A DNA stretch of 64,000 nt from Setaria digitata (lineage: Eukaryota; Nematoda; Chromadorea; Rhabditida; Setariidae): NCBI GenBank assembly GCA_003640385.1, contig RCAB01000061.1, positions 1 to 64,000 on the forward strand, written 5' to 3'. Positions 13,601-27,600 of the stretch are shown piece after piece. A program made the translations under genes and the position numbers. Each line of letters starts with the position of its first letter. The stretch's first letter is position 1. The notes under the pieces are model-generated. The model was not told the DNA's origin. It did not search any database and worked only from the letters and a program-made list of their open reading frames with translations.

Positions 13601-15985
13601 CTTCATTGTAATCAATTTCTGCAATTCAAAATTCCTTAATATTCATAAAACTACCTTAAAATATGTGTTCGAGGTTATTAGCATCATAATATGTCAAAAG
13701 CAGACCAAAAACGAATAATCTTGGAAAAATACTTCTTTATAAACATAATCTCCAATTTTAAATTTCTCATAGCTCGTGATTTTGAGCCTAATTTTGCAAA
13801 TAAAGATTATATTTCGCTAAAAATTAAAAAATAAAAAGTTAAAAAGTAGCAAACATTGGATGGGAAGGCTGTTGCACGAAAGGAAATGGTGGGAGCATCC
13901 CATGTGAAGGCATACGCATCATAGGTGGTGGTCCAAGTGAAAGGCATGCTGCTCGCATCTGCGATGTTATCGGTGGAAAACCAGGTGGCAATTCCGGCAA
14001 TTGACCCAGCAGATGAGCTAAAAAATTAAACCAATCATTAAATCATACTGTATATTCCAACAATTTTCAAAAGCTTCTACAGGACTTTCTAACAATTATA
14101 TCTGTCTTTAAATATATTTGAATCTCCACCCTCAAGGTACAAAGTAATTAAAAGTTAGACACAAAAAAACTAGTGTAAGTAATGGTGAGCATTAGTTTAA
14201 CAAAATTCGCTATATTAACGATTTTTTTTTAAGCATTTTGTTACCTCTTGTAATTTGCATGATGAAAGGAGGTAACATTGGAAACGGCAGACACTGAAAG
14301 GGAGGTGGTGGTGGTGGTGGTGGAGGAGGAGGAGGAATTATCGGCGGAATTCTTGAATTTTGTGCTAAAACAACGGAAGATCGGTCAACATCGGAAGTAG
14401 ATACTGCAGCGTGACCTGCTGATTGCATCAAAAGCTGCTTTTCTAATTCAGCTAATGTTACGGCGCCTGCTAGAAGGAAATGTAGATTACATACAAAATG
14501 AGAAAACTGAATTACAAAAGATTAAAAAAGCTTTTAATTAACGAACCGGATGGTAAAGATGGTACTGTTTGATCTGCTGGTTTAGACGTATTAACGACAT
14601 GGTTCCTTTCAACTTCTTCAAGAGTAAGTGCATTCCTTGGTAACGTTGCCAGTGAATGAATGCCATCAACTTTATTAAAATACTTTTCCGCTGACATGAC
14701 GTTCTGTAAAAGGCGCTGCCTAACTCCTACATTTCCAAGTATGAAATGAAAGCATTTCTAAGTACATTTAACTCATATAAGAATACGCTGTGGGAAAATG
14801 ATATTTACTGATCATTTATTAGCAAAATTGAAATAAAAATTTTATGGCATAGAGACAGATTTCCAATTACTCGACTTTCATCTAGCAAAAGCTTTACAAA
14901 AGAGGAATCACTGTTTCAGAACTATTGCAGAAAAGTACAGAGCATGATATATTTTGGAAAAAGAAATCCTTACCATTAGCAAACTGGTTTGTTCTGGTGG
15001 TGCTTTACTCATGAAATCGTATGCAGCAGAATGTTGCACAGTTGAAACTTCTGTACCACCCCAACCCAATGACGACGCTGTAGAATCAACATTTTTCCAT
15101 AATGTATCGGTCGTCCCCTAAAAAGTATAACATGAATTCAGCAAAATCTAAAATTACGAGAAATTCTTCATTAGAAAACTTCCTTGTATGATTTCATAGC
15201 TAAATATAGAGAAAAATCAATGTACAAATAAATACAAAATGCATAAGCTACTGAAGTTTTCAAAATACTGCTTTGTATCAAAAATAATATAAAGAGTATT
15301 TAACGCACAAGTTGCATCTCGAAATCCCCGAAATTCGCACAATTAGTTGAGGATACTTTTGTTGAGGGAAATGAGTTAAGTCCAAACGGGGGTGCTGGTA
15401 ATTCAGATGGATGGGGCGCAGATACCGAACAAGTAGGTTCATCAAGCCATTTCGCCGTTTCATCATCCAAATGTAGACCTTCCGTCTATAAGTTAATTTC
15501 AACAAAAATTTGCTCTTCACAAAATCAAATAGGTCGAGATAACTTAACTTACATCTGGACGCATTCATTAACCAAGATTTCTATCTTCAACAAAGAGGAC
15601 AATTTACTTTTCCTGGTATGTACACAAATGCTAAAGTTCTACCTGTTTCGAATATTGTTCCAAATCGTCATCCATGACATCGTCATCGATGCCCAGTCCA
15701 AAAGTTTCATCATTGACTGCATCAATGTTATCGTCTGGTTGTTCGCCATCCAAATCCTGAAGTCAATAAACATCACGCTTCTAATATAAGCAGATCTATT
15801 TTAAAAGACTTTCCTATCCTTAAGATATTAGGTATTAAACAACCGCTTTCTTATCAAGAGATAAAAAAAGAGAAAAGCATCAATTCACTAACATCATCTT
15901 CTGGTAAATCATCGAAATTAAAATCATCAAAATCGTCGTTTGGCAGACATCTTCCACCAAAACCCTTCAAATCGATTCGTGACAT
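10652..15985 (-). CDS. patr-1: PAT1 homologue, mRNA decapping activator (patr-1)
   Basis: Links deadenylated mRNAs to decapping by binding the LSM1-7 ring, DDX6 and DCP2 in P bodies. Exons: 15893-15985, 15643-15756, 15309-15485, 14974-15117, 14547-14703, 14245-14469, 13855-14017, 13312-13585, 12836-13006, 12239-12417, 11838 (or 11823)-12036, 11475-11594, 11237-11356, 10902-11174, 10652-10756. All phases agree, giving about 837 residues. Seen in order: an acidic N terminus with FDDFNFDDLPEDD (the DDX6-binding type of motif); FGLGIDDDVMDDDLEQY; a WGG-containing linker; a 12-Pro tract then PP/MPP-rich sequence; a KERSWLIKIQQLQ...YEDDFYY block and a YVPPKFAGSLGKPT block, both typical of PAT1; then the helical C-terminal domain (from LIDLSSDSPDDDDK, including NRILCAPSF and MCLNGRLQAVLLINKGR). 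The last junction (GTS|TMVCC) is the weakest; the frame could instead stop at 10893. Confidence 0.93.
14300..14336 (-). repeat. Polyproline codon repeat in patr-1
   Basis: A GGT/GGA trinucleotide run on the plus strand encodes about 12 consecutive Pro on the coding strand. Polyproline stretches occur in the unstructured middle of PAT1 proteins. The run may vary in length between isolates. Confidence 0.85.
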
Positions 15986-16488
15986 TGCTCTTCAAGATAC
16001 TGCTCATGACGGGTTAGTTGTTAGACAAATAAAACTTGTTTAGTTGCATATACCCTCAAAATGACTTTTTTTTAACTTTCAAAATAATATTTTAAACCAA
16101 TAACTTGTATTTCCATAATAATTTCTGTGCCTATCATAATTAAGGGGAAGAAGATAAAACTTTGAAAAAGCGCCTTAAAGCAAACATATGATCAAACTAT
16201 TCTATGTCAGTATTAGGAGCATTTAGAAAATAAAGATTTAAGGCAATATCAAGCAATAAAGAGACGAGATCTGAAATTTCTTTTCCCAAAACTACTATTT
16301 TAATACTGCTGGCTGAAATATCTGTAAAACGGCAGCAAACTACGGAGGAAGAAAGGCTTGCTTTTAATACCAATCCATAAAATTTTAAAAAAATACCGAA
16401 GAAGGCAAAAAGGAATACTTTACAATAACTGGCACCCAAACCATCAACAATTATTAATACTCAAATTGCTTATAAGTATTACCTGAAA

Positions 16489-16503
16489 GAAATGTGACAT
16501 TTC
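16489..16503. promoter_or_regulatory. AAATGT-N-ACATTT palindrome, copy 2
   Basis: GAAATGT G ACATTTC, a perfect 7+1+7 palindrome about 500 bp upstream of the patr-1 start codon. Part of the first unit of a diverged direct repeat. Confidence 0.35.
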
Positions 16504-16634
16504 TTTTATTCATTAATTACTATTATGAATAACACTTCCTATCACTTCTATCGTCTTTTTTTATCACTGAATCTCTTCTCTGTGACCGAAACATTATCAA
16601 TTTAACTAAAACAAGCTACGGATGTTATCTGTAA

Positions 16635-16649
16635 GAAATGTTACATTTC
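16635..16649. promoter_or_regulatory. AAATGT-N-ACATTT palindrome, copy 3
   Basis: GAAATGT T ACATTTC, the second-unit copy of the palindrome. Only the centre base differs from the first-unit copy (G there, T here), so both arms stayed paired while flanking sequence drifted. Confidence 0.35.
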
Positions 16650-18608
16650 TCTTATTTATTAATTACTGTTATGCGTACCACTTCCTACCATTTCTGTCAT
16701 TAAATATTTCTTCCGTATGATCGAAACATTATCAATCTACCTATAATGAATCGTAAATGTTCCAGTTCTTCATCACACTTTAACTCCCTCTTTCCCCTAA
16801 ACATTTCGACTTTTTCTCCAACTAACTGTGTATTTCAATTCTCCTCCTGCCACTTCTCATTAAATTTAATAATTCGCAAACAGCAAAGGGAAAAAAGTGG
16901 AGAGAGAATTAGATGAAGGAGATGTTGCATTATTGATAAATGCAACGAACTACGAAATTTTATAACTGAGAGTAGTGGGGCTGTATTTTTAGTTGAAGCA
17001 TGGAGCTGGACGAAAGAATTGAGAAGTGTGTGTCGACCTGTGGAAGTTTTAAATTCAACTTAGTAGCCAGAAATGAATTAAGTAGTAATATTTGGTAATG
17101 GACTTAGTAACATGTTGGATAACTGAAGGAGCTAATTTCTTCTTTTTTCACGTATAATCGAAACAAAGGATCAGCAGAATACAGTGGTAGGGAGGAACTA
17201 TGATTTGTCTCTCAGATCTAGGAAAGGATTCTAAGCAGCTGGAAAGAAATACCTAGATTTAAGAACAAAATTTTTTTCATGCAGAGATCAGTATTTGATG
17301 GTTGCGCAAAAGGAATAATACTTTAAGTCTGTATTTACGCTTGATGCGTGAAGTTACCTGCTACATTTACACGTGATGCGTCCAATAGTTGAATATAGAA
17401 CTGATAACATGCACGGTGCAATTTGATGTTTCGTTTATGTGAGCAACTTTCTCACATTTATTGGGTATTTTTAGGCAATCCTGCAGTAGTGATAACAATT
17501 TAGATTGGTGGAGTTTTTTTTTTTGCTGAGAAGTTCAGTTGAATGTAGAAATATCAATGCTCTTTGAATTTCAAAAGAAATTCATTTATATTCACATTAT
17601 ATTTCAATTTCAAATTAATTTACCTTTCGATTACTCAGAAGTTCAATGGCTTGCAATGATTTCATTATCTATTTAGATCTATCAATTTTTCTTTTAAATA
17701 TCCTGTTGTTTTCGAGACAAGTTCGATGATCAATCCATTATATCTTTCCATTCATTATCATGATAAACATATATATTATTGCGAATAACAAAAAAAAAAA
17801 ATCCAGTAACGGATAATAGTAATTTAATTTTGAATGGAACCAATTTAAAATCCTATGAAAAGAACTCTTTCGGAGCTGAAAATGCAATCAATAATTTTCA
17901 TTTTACAATTAGTTGTTTTTTGATCTTCGATGACGATAATATAATTGGCATAAATAATATTTCTATAATAATAGATTCGGAAAATTAGACAAATGCATTT
18001 TATACTTTGAAAGAGTTCGAAATTGAAGAGAATAGCGATATTTATAATACTTTGCACAAAATAGAAAAAAGAATCGAAGGCAGGGAAATCAAGATAATCG
18101 TGATAACAGAAAGGTAGACATTTCATTTAATATTAGTATTATTAGCTATCTATCAAATATCAAAATGGAAAAACCGGTAATCAATTCGTGAGGCGAGGTA
18201 ATATTTTAATAATTTGTTTCATGAGCAAATTAAGATTAGCACAAGTGAAAGGTTTAGAATCCTTTGTCTCCAATTGATGAAGGAGTAAATTTTATGGCTT
18301 TGCTAAATTCTTGCGAGCAAAAAAAGTTTTTCCTTAAAACCAAAGGATAGAACCCTTCATCCTTATTCAATAAATTATCGAAATTTATTTTATTTTTGCC
18401 TTCAAAATTTTACAAGATAGAAGTTTATAACATTACAAACGTATTTCATACCAGTAATTTAACCGGAAGACTTTTAAACGTATCTTCAAACTAACCAGTA
18501 GATATATTCATACAATTGCTCTTTTTTCCTTAGTACATTCTTTGGATTCTGAATTTCACTTTTCAACTTAAATATTTTCAACAAAGCCAAGCATTTTATC
18601 ATTCACTG

Positions 18609-21600
18609 TTACTCCTTCCACTTCGCTAAATTCATTTTTGGTATCTTACTGCACGATGTTATTTGACCAATCCGAAATGATTCCCGCGGTACCTTATCAA
18701 TATTATCACCATTATCACATAACAAACGAGAAAAGCTACTTTTACGGATCTCTTTTAATTGAGCTTTAGTGAAGATGCCCGGATTCTCGTAATAAAACCT
18801 GAAATTAAATTCTATCCAAGTGCATACGTGGCATTTCCTTTATTCTCTACCTTTCAGATATTTCATTTATTCCCCAGTCAAACAAATGGACTAGTGCTTG
18901 AAGCAAGAACTATCAATGAAACATAAGCATTAAAGACTTAAATTACTGCCTTGGCTTAGCAACAAACTCTCCATTCAGTTTGTTATCAAAAGATGATAAG
19001 ATTTTAGTCTAAAAAAATGACATCTAACCGATCGCCATCCCTTGTCCTCTTAAATTGTGGCCCAATGATGCATGCAAAAGTTGGTCCAACAAAACCGTTA
19101 ACAACCGGATCTTCCAGTAAGCCACCCACGAACAAATCAACTTTATCTGAAGCAGAAAATGGTCAGGATTTTAAATTTTGTCATGTAAATATAAGGATAG
19201 GAAAAGGATTTGAACAAGGAATTGTGTATGGTTTTGTGTAACATCTCGAGAATCAGTCTTACCTGGTGTACTGTACATTTGCTTTAGTTTTGTTCTTATT
19301 TCAGAGCCCAATATTTCTCGTGAAAACTGAAATTCAACGGAACTTAAAATGGTGTCAGAATTTGACTGATTCGTTCCACTGTTTGATGGCTAATTAATTT
19401 TTTGCATCTAATTAGTGTATAAAATGAAATTGTCTTGCTTAATTTGATCGTTTCTTCTGTTTTCAGGAATTTTTCTAAACAGAAAAAAATCAAAAAAACG
19501 GAAAAGGAAAGGGGAAATCTAACGTGCCGCAACTCGCAAACTATGAATAAAGAAAAATTTTTTTGTATTTGATAAACTTCCCACATCCATTTTAGGAAAT
19601 TAAAATTTGCCAAATTTATGACATGTTAGACAGAGGGTGCGCTTTAAATTCACAAAGTACCAAATGCATATTTTGAAATAAAATGATAAGAAAACAAACG
19701 TCATCAAAAGTAGTAACAGAACGTAGTCCACAAAATTTCCGGAATCGCGTATATGGTGGCAAGCCATGATCACGACCACGTTGTATGTTGATAGCACCCA
19801 AATCAGTATTACCAAACATATTTTCCGTTATCGCTTTTGTAAGCCTTTGCGGTCGTTTCACGGGTAAGACCATCATTCCACGTAAGATTGGATCAATACC
19901 GCCCTGAAAAACTTGCGTAACAATCACGTACTAAATTCTTAGGTACTGACATTTAACTACCCTAAAAATTTATTTGCTTAGTTAGAAAACTTTGATCAGA
20001 TCAATAATTTCTTTTTTTTTTTGGGTTTAAATATGAAATTTATATTTTAAACTGCATTACCTCATATTTTAGAAAGAAGTCAAACGGGACTTACGCCAAA
20101 TAGCAAACGATCAGAGTGCTGTGTTCCGTCGACAAATGATAAGCTGCCCAAAGAAATATTACGAAAATTACGATCCAAACGTGGATAAAATTCCTGACGT
20201 AAATTTTATGATAATATTGGGATAGTTAGCAAAAGCAAATTGATGCCAAAAAGAGAACTTTTGACTAAAGAATAAAGTAAAGAGCTTATGAAATTGCAAA
20301 TAACTTGATGGCGCAACATTATTATAGGGAATACATTACAGTGGTCTTTTAAATCAGGTGTTAAAATTTAAATATTTGTCATTAATTGCTAGTGAATTGC
20401 TTTTATTATTTTTTTTAAATTCAAACATTCAACTTTTATCATTTCATTTGCATTTTCTTTTATCAGTTTCTACAAAGAGAAAATTCATTTTACAGCATAC
20501 TTGTATCATTCCATGACCGAATCGAAAAGCTGCCGAATTAAATTCATTTGCCAGAGTTGGATCAATGTTCGGATTATATCCGTGATACCGACCAACTGTT
20601 GTGTCGAACGCATTTCCCAGAATTTTCGGTAAAAATTCTCTGCAAAGTTGGTACCAATCATTTTTAATATAATTGAAAAGAAAATTTTGTGCTGGGAAAT
20701 CTATTTATTTATATATAATGAATATTAGTTATTAATGATATGTGAAAACAGGAAGCTTTAAATCTCTTAATTATTTAATGTTTTTGTTGCTGGAATTATC
20801 AGTTGAAAAATCAACTTATAAGTAATAGCTTGAACTTGTGCGCCAACAATTTTTCTTGCTTCCATGAATAACCGATCACCATTCCAGTGTGGATTCAATT
20901 TTCGTAGCTGAGTTACCAATCTATCAAAAAGTAAAATTAAAGTCATTCGCAGAAAAAAAGTGTCAAAGATCAGTGAAAAAAATCTCTAAATTATGCCGAA
21001 GTTTATGAATTATAATTAGCAGTTCCGCCTAATTAACGTAATTACTTAGTTGGCAGTGCTTAATTTGAACTATTTGTACTGATGTAAATTCAAACAAATT
21101 AGTGTTAAAAAATGTTAACTAATTAACTGTTCTTAGGTCTAATGAATGAGCAAAAGATACATTTAGTATTGAAATAAATTAGTAAATGAAAAGAGAAAAT
21201 ATCAAAAAATTAATCGATGAAGAAATTTTGTAGAAAAAAAAAAATGGAAATTTTTGGGGAAAAAAAGAAGATTGTTTTATTTAAATGTTATTTGAAGTGA
21301 AGCAATTAATTAATAAACAAAAAGAAAATTTGATTTTAATGAATTAGTAAAATTTATTTATGAAGGAGTTTATTAAATTTCTCCTCGTTTATGAAGATAT
21401 GTTTATAGATGTAAAAGTGCACTTCAAATATCATTTTATTCGACGATCCTTCCAAAGTTTTCCATAATAATATTGTATTAATTAATAATTTATTTTTTCC
21501 CGCTCTTTGAACAAATTATTTTTTATCGAAATTTTCGGAAAAAAAGGAAAGGAAACAGAAAGAAAGAACAAAAAAACAAACCAAAAAAAAGAAAAGACAC

Positions 21601-24600
21601 TGAAAAAACATGCTGATAATTGTTTTGCTAAATTTGGAATTAAAAGTGTTAAAAATTTGAAGCGTTTAACTCTTTTTTTTTTTTCAGAAATATGAAAGCA
21701 CAAAATTCTTCTCAAGGGTCTAGTACCGATTGTGTTCTCGTGTTAGGATAATGTGATAAGAACTAAGGCCCGTGAACAGGTTGACACGACTGTCACCGGC
21801 AACGAATATAGCCGAGCACTGCGTTGCACTTCGACATGCAGTTGTATCGAAGGGCAGCACGCGAAGTCCGTTGAATGTGGTCGTTTTCAAGAAACCCGTA
21901 TCACCTTCTCGAAATTTATGCAGATCCTATAATTTAAATAAAAAATTTATGTGGAGTTATCGAAATTATTTGAAAATGTTATTTATTATTTAATTTTTTA
22001 AAATTATCACTTCATTTTCACTAAAAACTGTCATATCACTTTGCTAGATTATCAATTACTGTGGAAATTTAGTGATCATTCTTTGATAAGTTGATAAGAT
22101 AAAAGTAAATTTAAAATATTGAAAATGTTTGCTGTGTGAATATTTGCAAGCCAAAAACATACTCCATTACTCGATCCATAAATTGGTGAAGCATCAATAA
22201 AAGCTGTATTTTCATTAAGTTGTTGTCGTGGCTTCTGTTTTCCAGAACCGCAAATAGGACTGGATCGGGAAACTCGAATGCAATGATTGGATTTAAAGCT
22301 AAAATTGAGATTTCTTTAACTTTCAAAAAAAAAATTTTATTATTATCAAATAGAATTTGGATATTAAAATTTAATTTTAAAATTTGCATAAAAACAAAAA
22401 AATATAGACCGTTTATTAGGATCTCTCGGTAAGATCGGCACACTCATACAACGTCCCGGAATATTCTGGCAAACATTGCATTCGGCTGATGGTACCAGTG
22501 TTGTCTTTGCCATTTCATGAATTAGATATTGGCCCCATTGCATCAGTAAGGCGTTGTATTCCGGGTGTTGTACCGATTTTCGAGATGATAGCACCAAACG
22601 GCTAACTTCACGAGGATTCGGTCGATTTGTGGTCAAAGAACCAGAAATAATGGTTAAATTATTAACTTCTACATATTTATATTGATTTTTCTAAAATAAT
22701 TTAATCATCACAAATAGAAGTACAATTTTAGGATTGCTTCTAAAAAGAAGGAATAAAAGCTAACCAACTGGGGCTGAAAGTTTATTGTCATATTCTGGAG
22801 GTAGCAGTCTGGAATAAAAAGAAATCATGAATATTCTGGAAAAACTTCTTGTCATAATTGCTTCACTACTATTGGATACTATTATTCTCACCATAATTTC
22901 TTTTTTTTTCGGTCTAATAGTATTTCAATGATGGAAGAAATTCAATAATTTAAAGTAACTTCTTGAACACCTGTTATACGGTCGAAAAGCGGCCCCACGC
23001 AACGGACGGAAAAGATTGTTGCAAGTACCGTCCATAGTACGATAAAAGAGATTGTAGCACAGGGAACGCTGACATTCCGCCTCATCCAGACGTGGAACAC
23101 AAGCGAAGGCTATATTCGACCGTACGACTTCTTCTTGAGTCAGTGGTCGTCGTCCTGATAAATCTGAAAGAACTGAAAGATGCGTGGATCATACAGAAGT
23201 TTCAGCTTATTCTAGACTATCTGAATCTCAGCATTTTAATTATTGATTAAATGTTTTTAAGTGACACGTGTCGCATCAAACGTTGCAGTATGGAAAATCT
23301 GTTGTTAAATTCATATTATTCTGTCTTTATTGCCTTTCATTTTCTGAAATTATCTCTTTAAAGAAATATTTGAAATATTACCCATTTATTCATTTTTCTT
23401 CTTTATCTTTTAATTTCTTATAGTAATTGCTCACTGACTTGTTTCATTTTTTCGTCATATTTTGACAACAATCATTGTGCAGTAATCAGTTTTCAACACT
23501 AATCATTATTGTCATATTGTTATTTGTTATTATTACTATTATTATTTATTATTATCCTTATTATTATTAGTATTATTGTTATTAATTGTTATTATTAATG
23601 TGACAATAAATCTGTAAAATATCCACTAACAAATTTTGACAGATTACGGAAGGTATAATTGAAACGGTCAGTAATTTTCTTTTTTTTCCAGAGAAAACAG
23701 GAAAAAAGTGAGAAACCAGTTCTTCTTCCTGGTATTTAAGATTTTATGCTCTTACTTATCGTTGCGGTCTAGTGTAAAAAAGAAATTTTACCGACCTTTA
23801 GTAGAGTTGCATAAAAATCTAACCGACTGCCTGGATCATCTAGAAAAATTCATCCTCTTTAACTGGATGCATGCATGCATGCAACGAACTGCGGCAAGTA
23901 ACTTTCTTCGAAGCAAATATCAATAGTAGAGGAAATTTTATGAAAATTAACCTTCAACTGGGAAGATAAGTCGTTCACGCAGTAAAGTTTCGGCAATAGT
24001 CGAAGGGTTACTTTGAATCTGTTTGCAACGTTCAAGGGCTGTTAAACGTCTCGTTGCTGCAGTTTGATGAGCTGGAGGTGCCGTAGTAATAGGATGACTA
24101 GTTGAGCCAGGTTTCCGATGTTTTGTTGGTCTAGAAAATTCTCCTACAACTTACTTCCAAAAAATATTCAAAATTATCTTTACATATTATTGATAAAATG
24201 ATGTATTACGTGAAGTTTAACGTAGCTTGTTAATTTAACATTTATTTTGACGGAAATGAACCTTTTTTGCTTGTTTTTACGCGAACGCTTTTTTTTGCCC
24301 TTTTTGGTGGATCGACGTGTTGCAGCACTTAAACGACGTTCTTGGCTGCGGAGTAGTCGTCGAGACAACCCTAGAATGAGGCCACCTATTAAATTCAGTT
24401 GGCTCAAAGTATGCCAAGAAGACTTACTTTACCATGGTTTAGACAGGAAATCAGATTAGATTTAAGCATTAATTTACTTTTGATTAATGTTTTTTGAAAT
24501 TAAATTTTTTCTTCAACTTTCAGTGATTGGAATTAAACATAACTTCATATGTGTCAAACCATTAATTCTATTCTTAGCCAAAAACTAGTTGTATTGCCAG

Positions 24601-27600
24601 AACTATTAATTTTCAAAAAAAAAAAAATTATTTATAAGTCTCTAAGTTGTTTTCAAGTCTAGTCTTTATTTTACATATTAAATTTCATTCAGTTTCCTTA
24701 ATCAGTTCATGTTTCGAAAATTAATGCGCGTCAAAAAAAGAAGTTCCATAATTTGTTTGAAGAAAATCATTTATTTTTCGAAATTTAAAATAATTTTTTT
24801 TTTTTGAAAGATATCTTTTAATTATCTTTTACTTCCTTTTCCCAAAGTTTCGATTCAATGTTGTTCTTCATTGCGTTACGACGTGAAAAAAAAGGATTAA
24901 AAGAAGAACAGGGTGTTAAACTCTTTTCTTTATAAGAAATATAAATAATTTTATTTTAATTAAAGAACTTTTTTAAGGATGAAATTTAATAATTCCTAAA
25001 ATTTCAATTTAGCTTTTAGCTAGCCATACACTAATCCATAATGTCAGCATGTAGAATATAAAAGACGCAAAATAATGATAACACTATCTTCAACTCCATC
25101 TCACTCGAGATTTCTCGAATAAGATGATTGCAGAAAAACAATCAGAAACTCTATCTGAAGCCTGTCCTCAAAAGGATTCTACAGAAGTTCCTTCAGAATG
25201 CAGTTTCACAATAATGTTAGAAAGGAATTATTAATTGTCTAGTCCAATAAAAAAAAATGATTTTGTCTTAATGAGAGAGAGTATACATTAACTCTCAATT
25301 ACTGTGTAACATGATATACTTCAAATACAATATCTACATTGATATGATTATTTTTCAAGTTATCATTAGTATGAATAGAGAGAGGAAGATAGCAAAAGGG
25401 CAGAAGAATGAAGGTTATTATTATTTCAGAAATTAATTGAAATTAGAATTTTATAAAAAAGCTAGAGCTATTCTCTTTCTTTCATTTTCACTAATTTTTT
25501 TTTTGGAAATCTTAATTGTGCAAAAGTCTTAAATTTAAAATTTATTATGCGTGCATTCTTGGGAAAACAGAACTTTTGAAAGATAATTGACTCTTTTTTT
25601 AAATATACGACTTCCGATTATTTATTTTAATTAATTGCTCTTTTAACAAGATGCCATCTAGCAATCACTTAATTATTCATGTTAAATTAACCATCTAACC
25701 AATATCAATTTTATTTAATTATTTAAGAACCAGTTTTACGTCACCATTATTTATTATCAGCGGCATCTCATTAACTTGGATTTCATTTTATTGCTTTAAA
25801 TAACTTGCAGCACATCTCAAACTGCCAAATATCCTTTCGTTTTAATAGTTCCGGGAAATAATTGTCCTCTAATCAGTTAAAAAAAAAAAAAAAAATTCAG
25901 CAAAAGCATGCATATTTTAAAAACAAGGTCATTTAAAGGGTCATTCAAAAATTAAACTATGAAAATAGTTTAAATTAAATCGGTAATCTAGCAATTTATT
26001 ACACTTTTTAATTTGTCCCCTGAATACGTCAACATGGTTCTCATTACATACTTGACGTTACGTTTTTTACACGTTTTATCTGCTTAAAGCAGTAGCAATC
26101 ATTTCATCCATCCGTCATTTGTTTATGACTTAATCTTGCGAAAAGTGCATGTCATCCAGCAATTGTTAAAATTTTTTTCAAATTTGAATTCTTAAATGTG
26201 TTTCATTTTACTGAAAAAATATTACTTTACAAAAGTATTCATATTTAAGACGAGAATGCATGCTAAGTCGGAAAAAAAGGAAAATTCGAAAATTTCATTT
26301 CATCTTTCCTTCTCTTTAAATTTATTATTCGTTTCTAAATTTTAATCAGTTTTCCATTTTTTGTTATTTATAAAAATATTTCAGTGATATAATCGACAGG
26401 TTGTTAAGTTGCATATATTGACAAATGATAAATTTGAGATAAAAATAACAGATGCATTTATTCAAAAAAAAGGGTAAAAATTTTTAATTTAAAAATTCAA
26501 TAGTAGCGTTATCTTAAGTAATTAAGCAACAAAAATAAATATTTCACTTCTAGTGATTAATGTAATTTTAAAAAGGTAAATAGGTTGGGTAAGGTAAGAA
26601 GAACAGAGGGGAAAAATTACAATAGTTTCAATTTGGTAAATGAAAGAGTTGAGCGGTTTTTGCAACAGGTTGTTGGTCTGATTTGGCGGAACCTTTTTGG
26701 AAAATATTTTTTTCTACCTTTATTTACTTTTCAATATGAAAGAAAAGCCATTTTTTCAGTTGTTTTTTTTTCGTTTATTTTTTAATAAAATGGAAAAGAA
26801 GTTAAATAACTGCATGCTTTTCATTAATTTTATTTGGAATGTTTAACAAAAATTAAATGATATATTACAAATTTTGTTGCAGTTTTAGCAATATAAGTCC
26901 TATTTTTCATTATTCCTAACTTGCTTTTCTTTTGTCTCTCAATCTAAACTTTTCTTCTTCCATTCTTTTATTTCCAGGATAAACTTTTTCGAAATATAGC
27001 CTATTTTTTCGAAAAATGTTTTCACAAAAAGAGCTACTATTTACTTATACATTTGCTGTTAATAAAATGAAAAGTCTAGTGTAAAAAGTTTTCATTGGTG
27101 AACTTTTTTTTTATTTATGGAAATATTTGAAATTAGATTTTAAGCACTGCTACTGAAAAGAGAGAGAAAAATATTTGCTAAATATGAGCATGTCATTGGT
27201 TAATATAGCAATTACTGAAAACAAATTTTAATATTAAAATATTGGAAATAATCATCCATCGATACCGTTCTTTCATCATTAACTGATAAAAGGCAAAACT
27301 TGAACTTTTTAAGGTTCTTTTTCTTTCTTTCCTTCCCCTTCACTTCCTCTAAGAGAAAACTTTCAATTCCAATGCTTCTCGGCATGTAAAATACTTTTAC
27401 ATTTCTCCTTTCTCATCTTTTGGTATCATAAAATTGCGGTAAAAATTTTCCGCTTATTTTAAAATCGACCTAGCAACTGGTTTTCCAGACATTTATTTTT
27501 TAGACTGTTGGAGCTATATTTTAAAGATGTTAAATTGTTTTAAAATGTTAGCCAAAATGTCTGCTGCCTTGACTTCATATTCATATAAACTGACGACCAT

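Larger units (their letters stand above)
16485..16740. repeat. Diverged tandem duplication (two units of about 140 bp)
   Basis: The unit running from the palindrome at 16489 through GAAACATTATCAAT at 16588 is repeated from 16635 to about 16736. Shared blocks include TTATTAATTACT-like, ACACTTCCTA/CCACTTCCTA and GAAACATTATCAAT. The offset changes from 146 to 135 across the unit, so small deletions have accumulated. The age of the duplication makes the intact palindromes at both ends notable. Confidence 0.8.
15986..18608. other. Spacer between patr-1 5' end and peroxidase 3' end
   Basis: No supportable gene. It holds a diverged direct repeat at about 16485-16740 with two copies of a perfect 15-bp palindrome, so it may contain upstream control sequence for patr-1. 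The rest is AT-rich. Confidence 0.5.

Noticed and set aside
19017..19241. Plus-strand 74-codon frame [15 protein letters not shown]...
   Set aside because: It is antisense to peroxidase exon 19029-19146, which has clear family motifs.
24262..24420. Alternative frame with a Thr/Pro-rich linker ([13 protein letters not shown]) for the third peroxidase exon
   Set aside because: It also fits phase with a GTAAAA donor, but needs a poor acceptor (AAGTAAG). The basic frame uses a good TTCTAG acceptor. Not settled, so the exon is marked tentative.
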